From Halobacteriales archaeon QH_10_70_21 (lineage in GTDB: Archaea; Halobacteriota; Halobacteria; Halobacteriales; Haloarculaceae), in the NCBI GenBank assembly GCA_003021325.1, contig PXQM01000057.1, positions 1-5,734 on the forward strand: a DNA stretch of 5,734 bases. Direction: 5' to 3'. A program made the translations under genes and the position numbers. Below, piece after piece: positions 5,471 through 5,734 of the stretch. A model generated the notes under the pieces. It did not search any database. It saw only the letters and a list, made by a program, of their open reading frames with translations, and was not told where the DNA came from. Each line of letters starts with the position of its first letter. Within the stretch, counting starts at the first letter, position 1.

Positions 5471-5734
5471 TCAGCCCTCGATGGGAATCTGCTCGCCGCG
5501 GAGTTCGATGCTCTCCTGAATCGGGAGCGTCACCTCGAGGACGCCGTTCGTGTAGGTCGCCGAGATGGCGTCGGTGTCGACGTCCTTCGGGAAGCGGAAG
5601 CGTCGGTGATAGGTTCGCTTGCGACCGCGGTCCTCGTCGACCCGCTCGGCCGCCATGTTCAGGACACCTTCCTCCCAGGTGAGGTCGATGTCCTCGCGTT
5701 CGAAGCCGGGCAGGTCGATGCTGAGGACGAACCC
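5471..5734 (-). CDS. Hsp20/alpha-crystallin small heat-shock protein, 3' part only
   Basis: The visible 87 residues are the C-terminal part of an alpha-crystallin domain protein; the N-terminus lies past the right edge. Small heat-shock proteins are ATP-independent chaperones that form oligomers and hold unfolding proteins for refolding. Visible family features are DLPGFEREDIDL (visible residues 7-18), the ERVDED strand region, RRFRFPKDVD (44-53), the diagnostic NGVLEVTLP (63-71) near the domain end, and the C-terminal IPI (83-85), the I-x-I motif that docks into a neighbouring subunit. The frame runs open from base 5734. An internal Met at 5654-5656 is not the start, because the preceding 26 codons are clear domain sequence. 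The gene converges with the membrane-protein gene, and a T-rich tract follows its stop. Confidence 0.93.
   Translation of the reverse strand, partial: GFVLSIDLPGFEREDIDLTWEEGVLNMAAERVDEDRGRKRTYHRRFRFPKDVDTDAISATYTNGVLEVTLPIQESIELRGEQIPIEG

Noticed and set aside
1..5734. CRISPR array, insertion sequence, integrase or attachment site
   Set aside because: No repeat-spacer pattern, transposase-like protein or terminal inverted repeats were found; the only direct repeats are the two 12-mers near 5400.

Overview
The window is chromosomal DNA from a halophilic archaeon of the class Halobacteria. The evidence is high GC with strong third-position GC, Asp/Glu-rich proteins, TATA-like boxes placed about 25-30 nt before start codons (near-leaderless transcripts), an archaeal RNase P protein gene (rnp2) and a succinate dehydrogenase operon of haloarchaeal type. 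The genus cannot be read from the sequence.

Layout. Left edge: the 5' part of rnp2 (RNase P Pop5-like subunit) on the minus strand. Pointing away from it on the plus strand, from 404, is a broken HEPN-domain gene with two apparent 1-nt deletions. About 330 bases with no credible gene follow (809-1141). From 4652 down to 1142 on the minus strand lies an intact, tightly packed sdhC-sdhD-sdhB-sdhA operon. It encodes all four subunits of complex II: two membrane subunits with haem-ligand histidines, the iron-sulfur protein and the flavoprotein. Its promoter is directly upstream of sdhC. Divergent from sdhC, on the plus strand, is an unassigned small multi-helix membrane protein gene (from 4932) disrupted by an apparent 1-nt insertion. 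At the right edge, the 3' part of an Hsp20/alpha-crystallin small heat-shock protein gene is on the minus strand, converging on the membrane-protein gene.

The Sdh subunits work together: SdhA oxidises succinate to fumarate on covalent FAD, SdhB carries electrons through its iron-sulfur clusters, and SdhC/SdhD anchor the enzyme and reduce quinone (menaquinone in haloarchaea). The other genes are not functionally linked to the operon as far as I can see.

I found no convincing new biological system. The points most worth checking are the three single-base frame breaks, all in the two non-core genes while the core genes are intact; a pair of identical 12-bp direct repeats spaced 22 bp apart; a 9-mer containing the sdhC TATA box that recurs just before sdhA; and the parallel histidine motifs in SdhC and SdhD.
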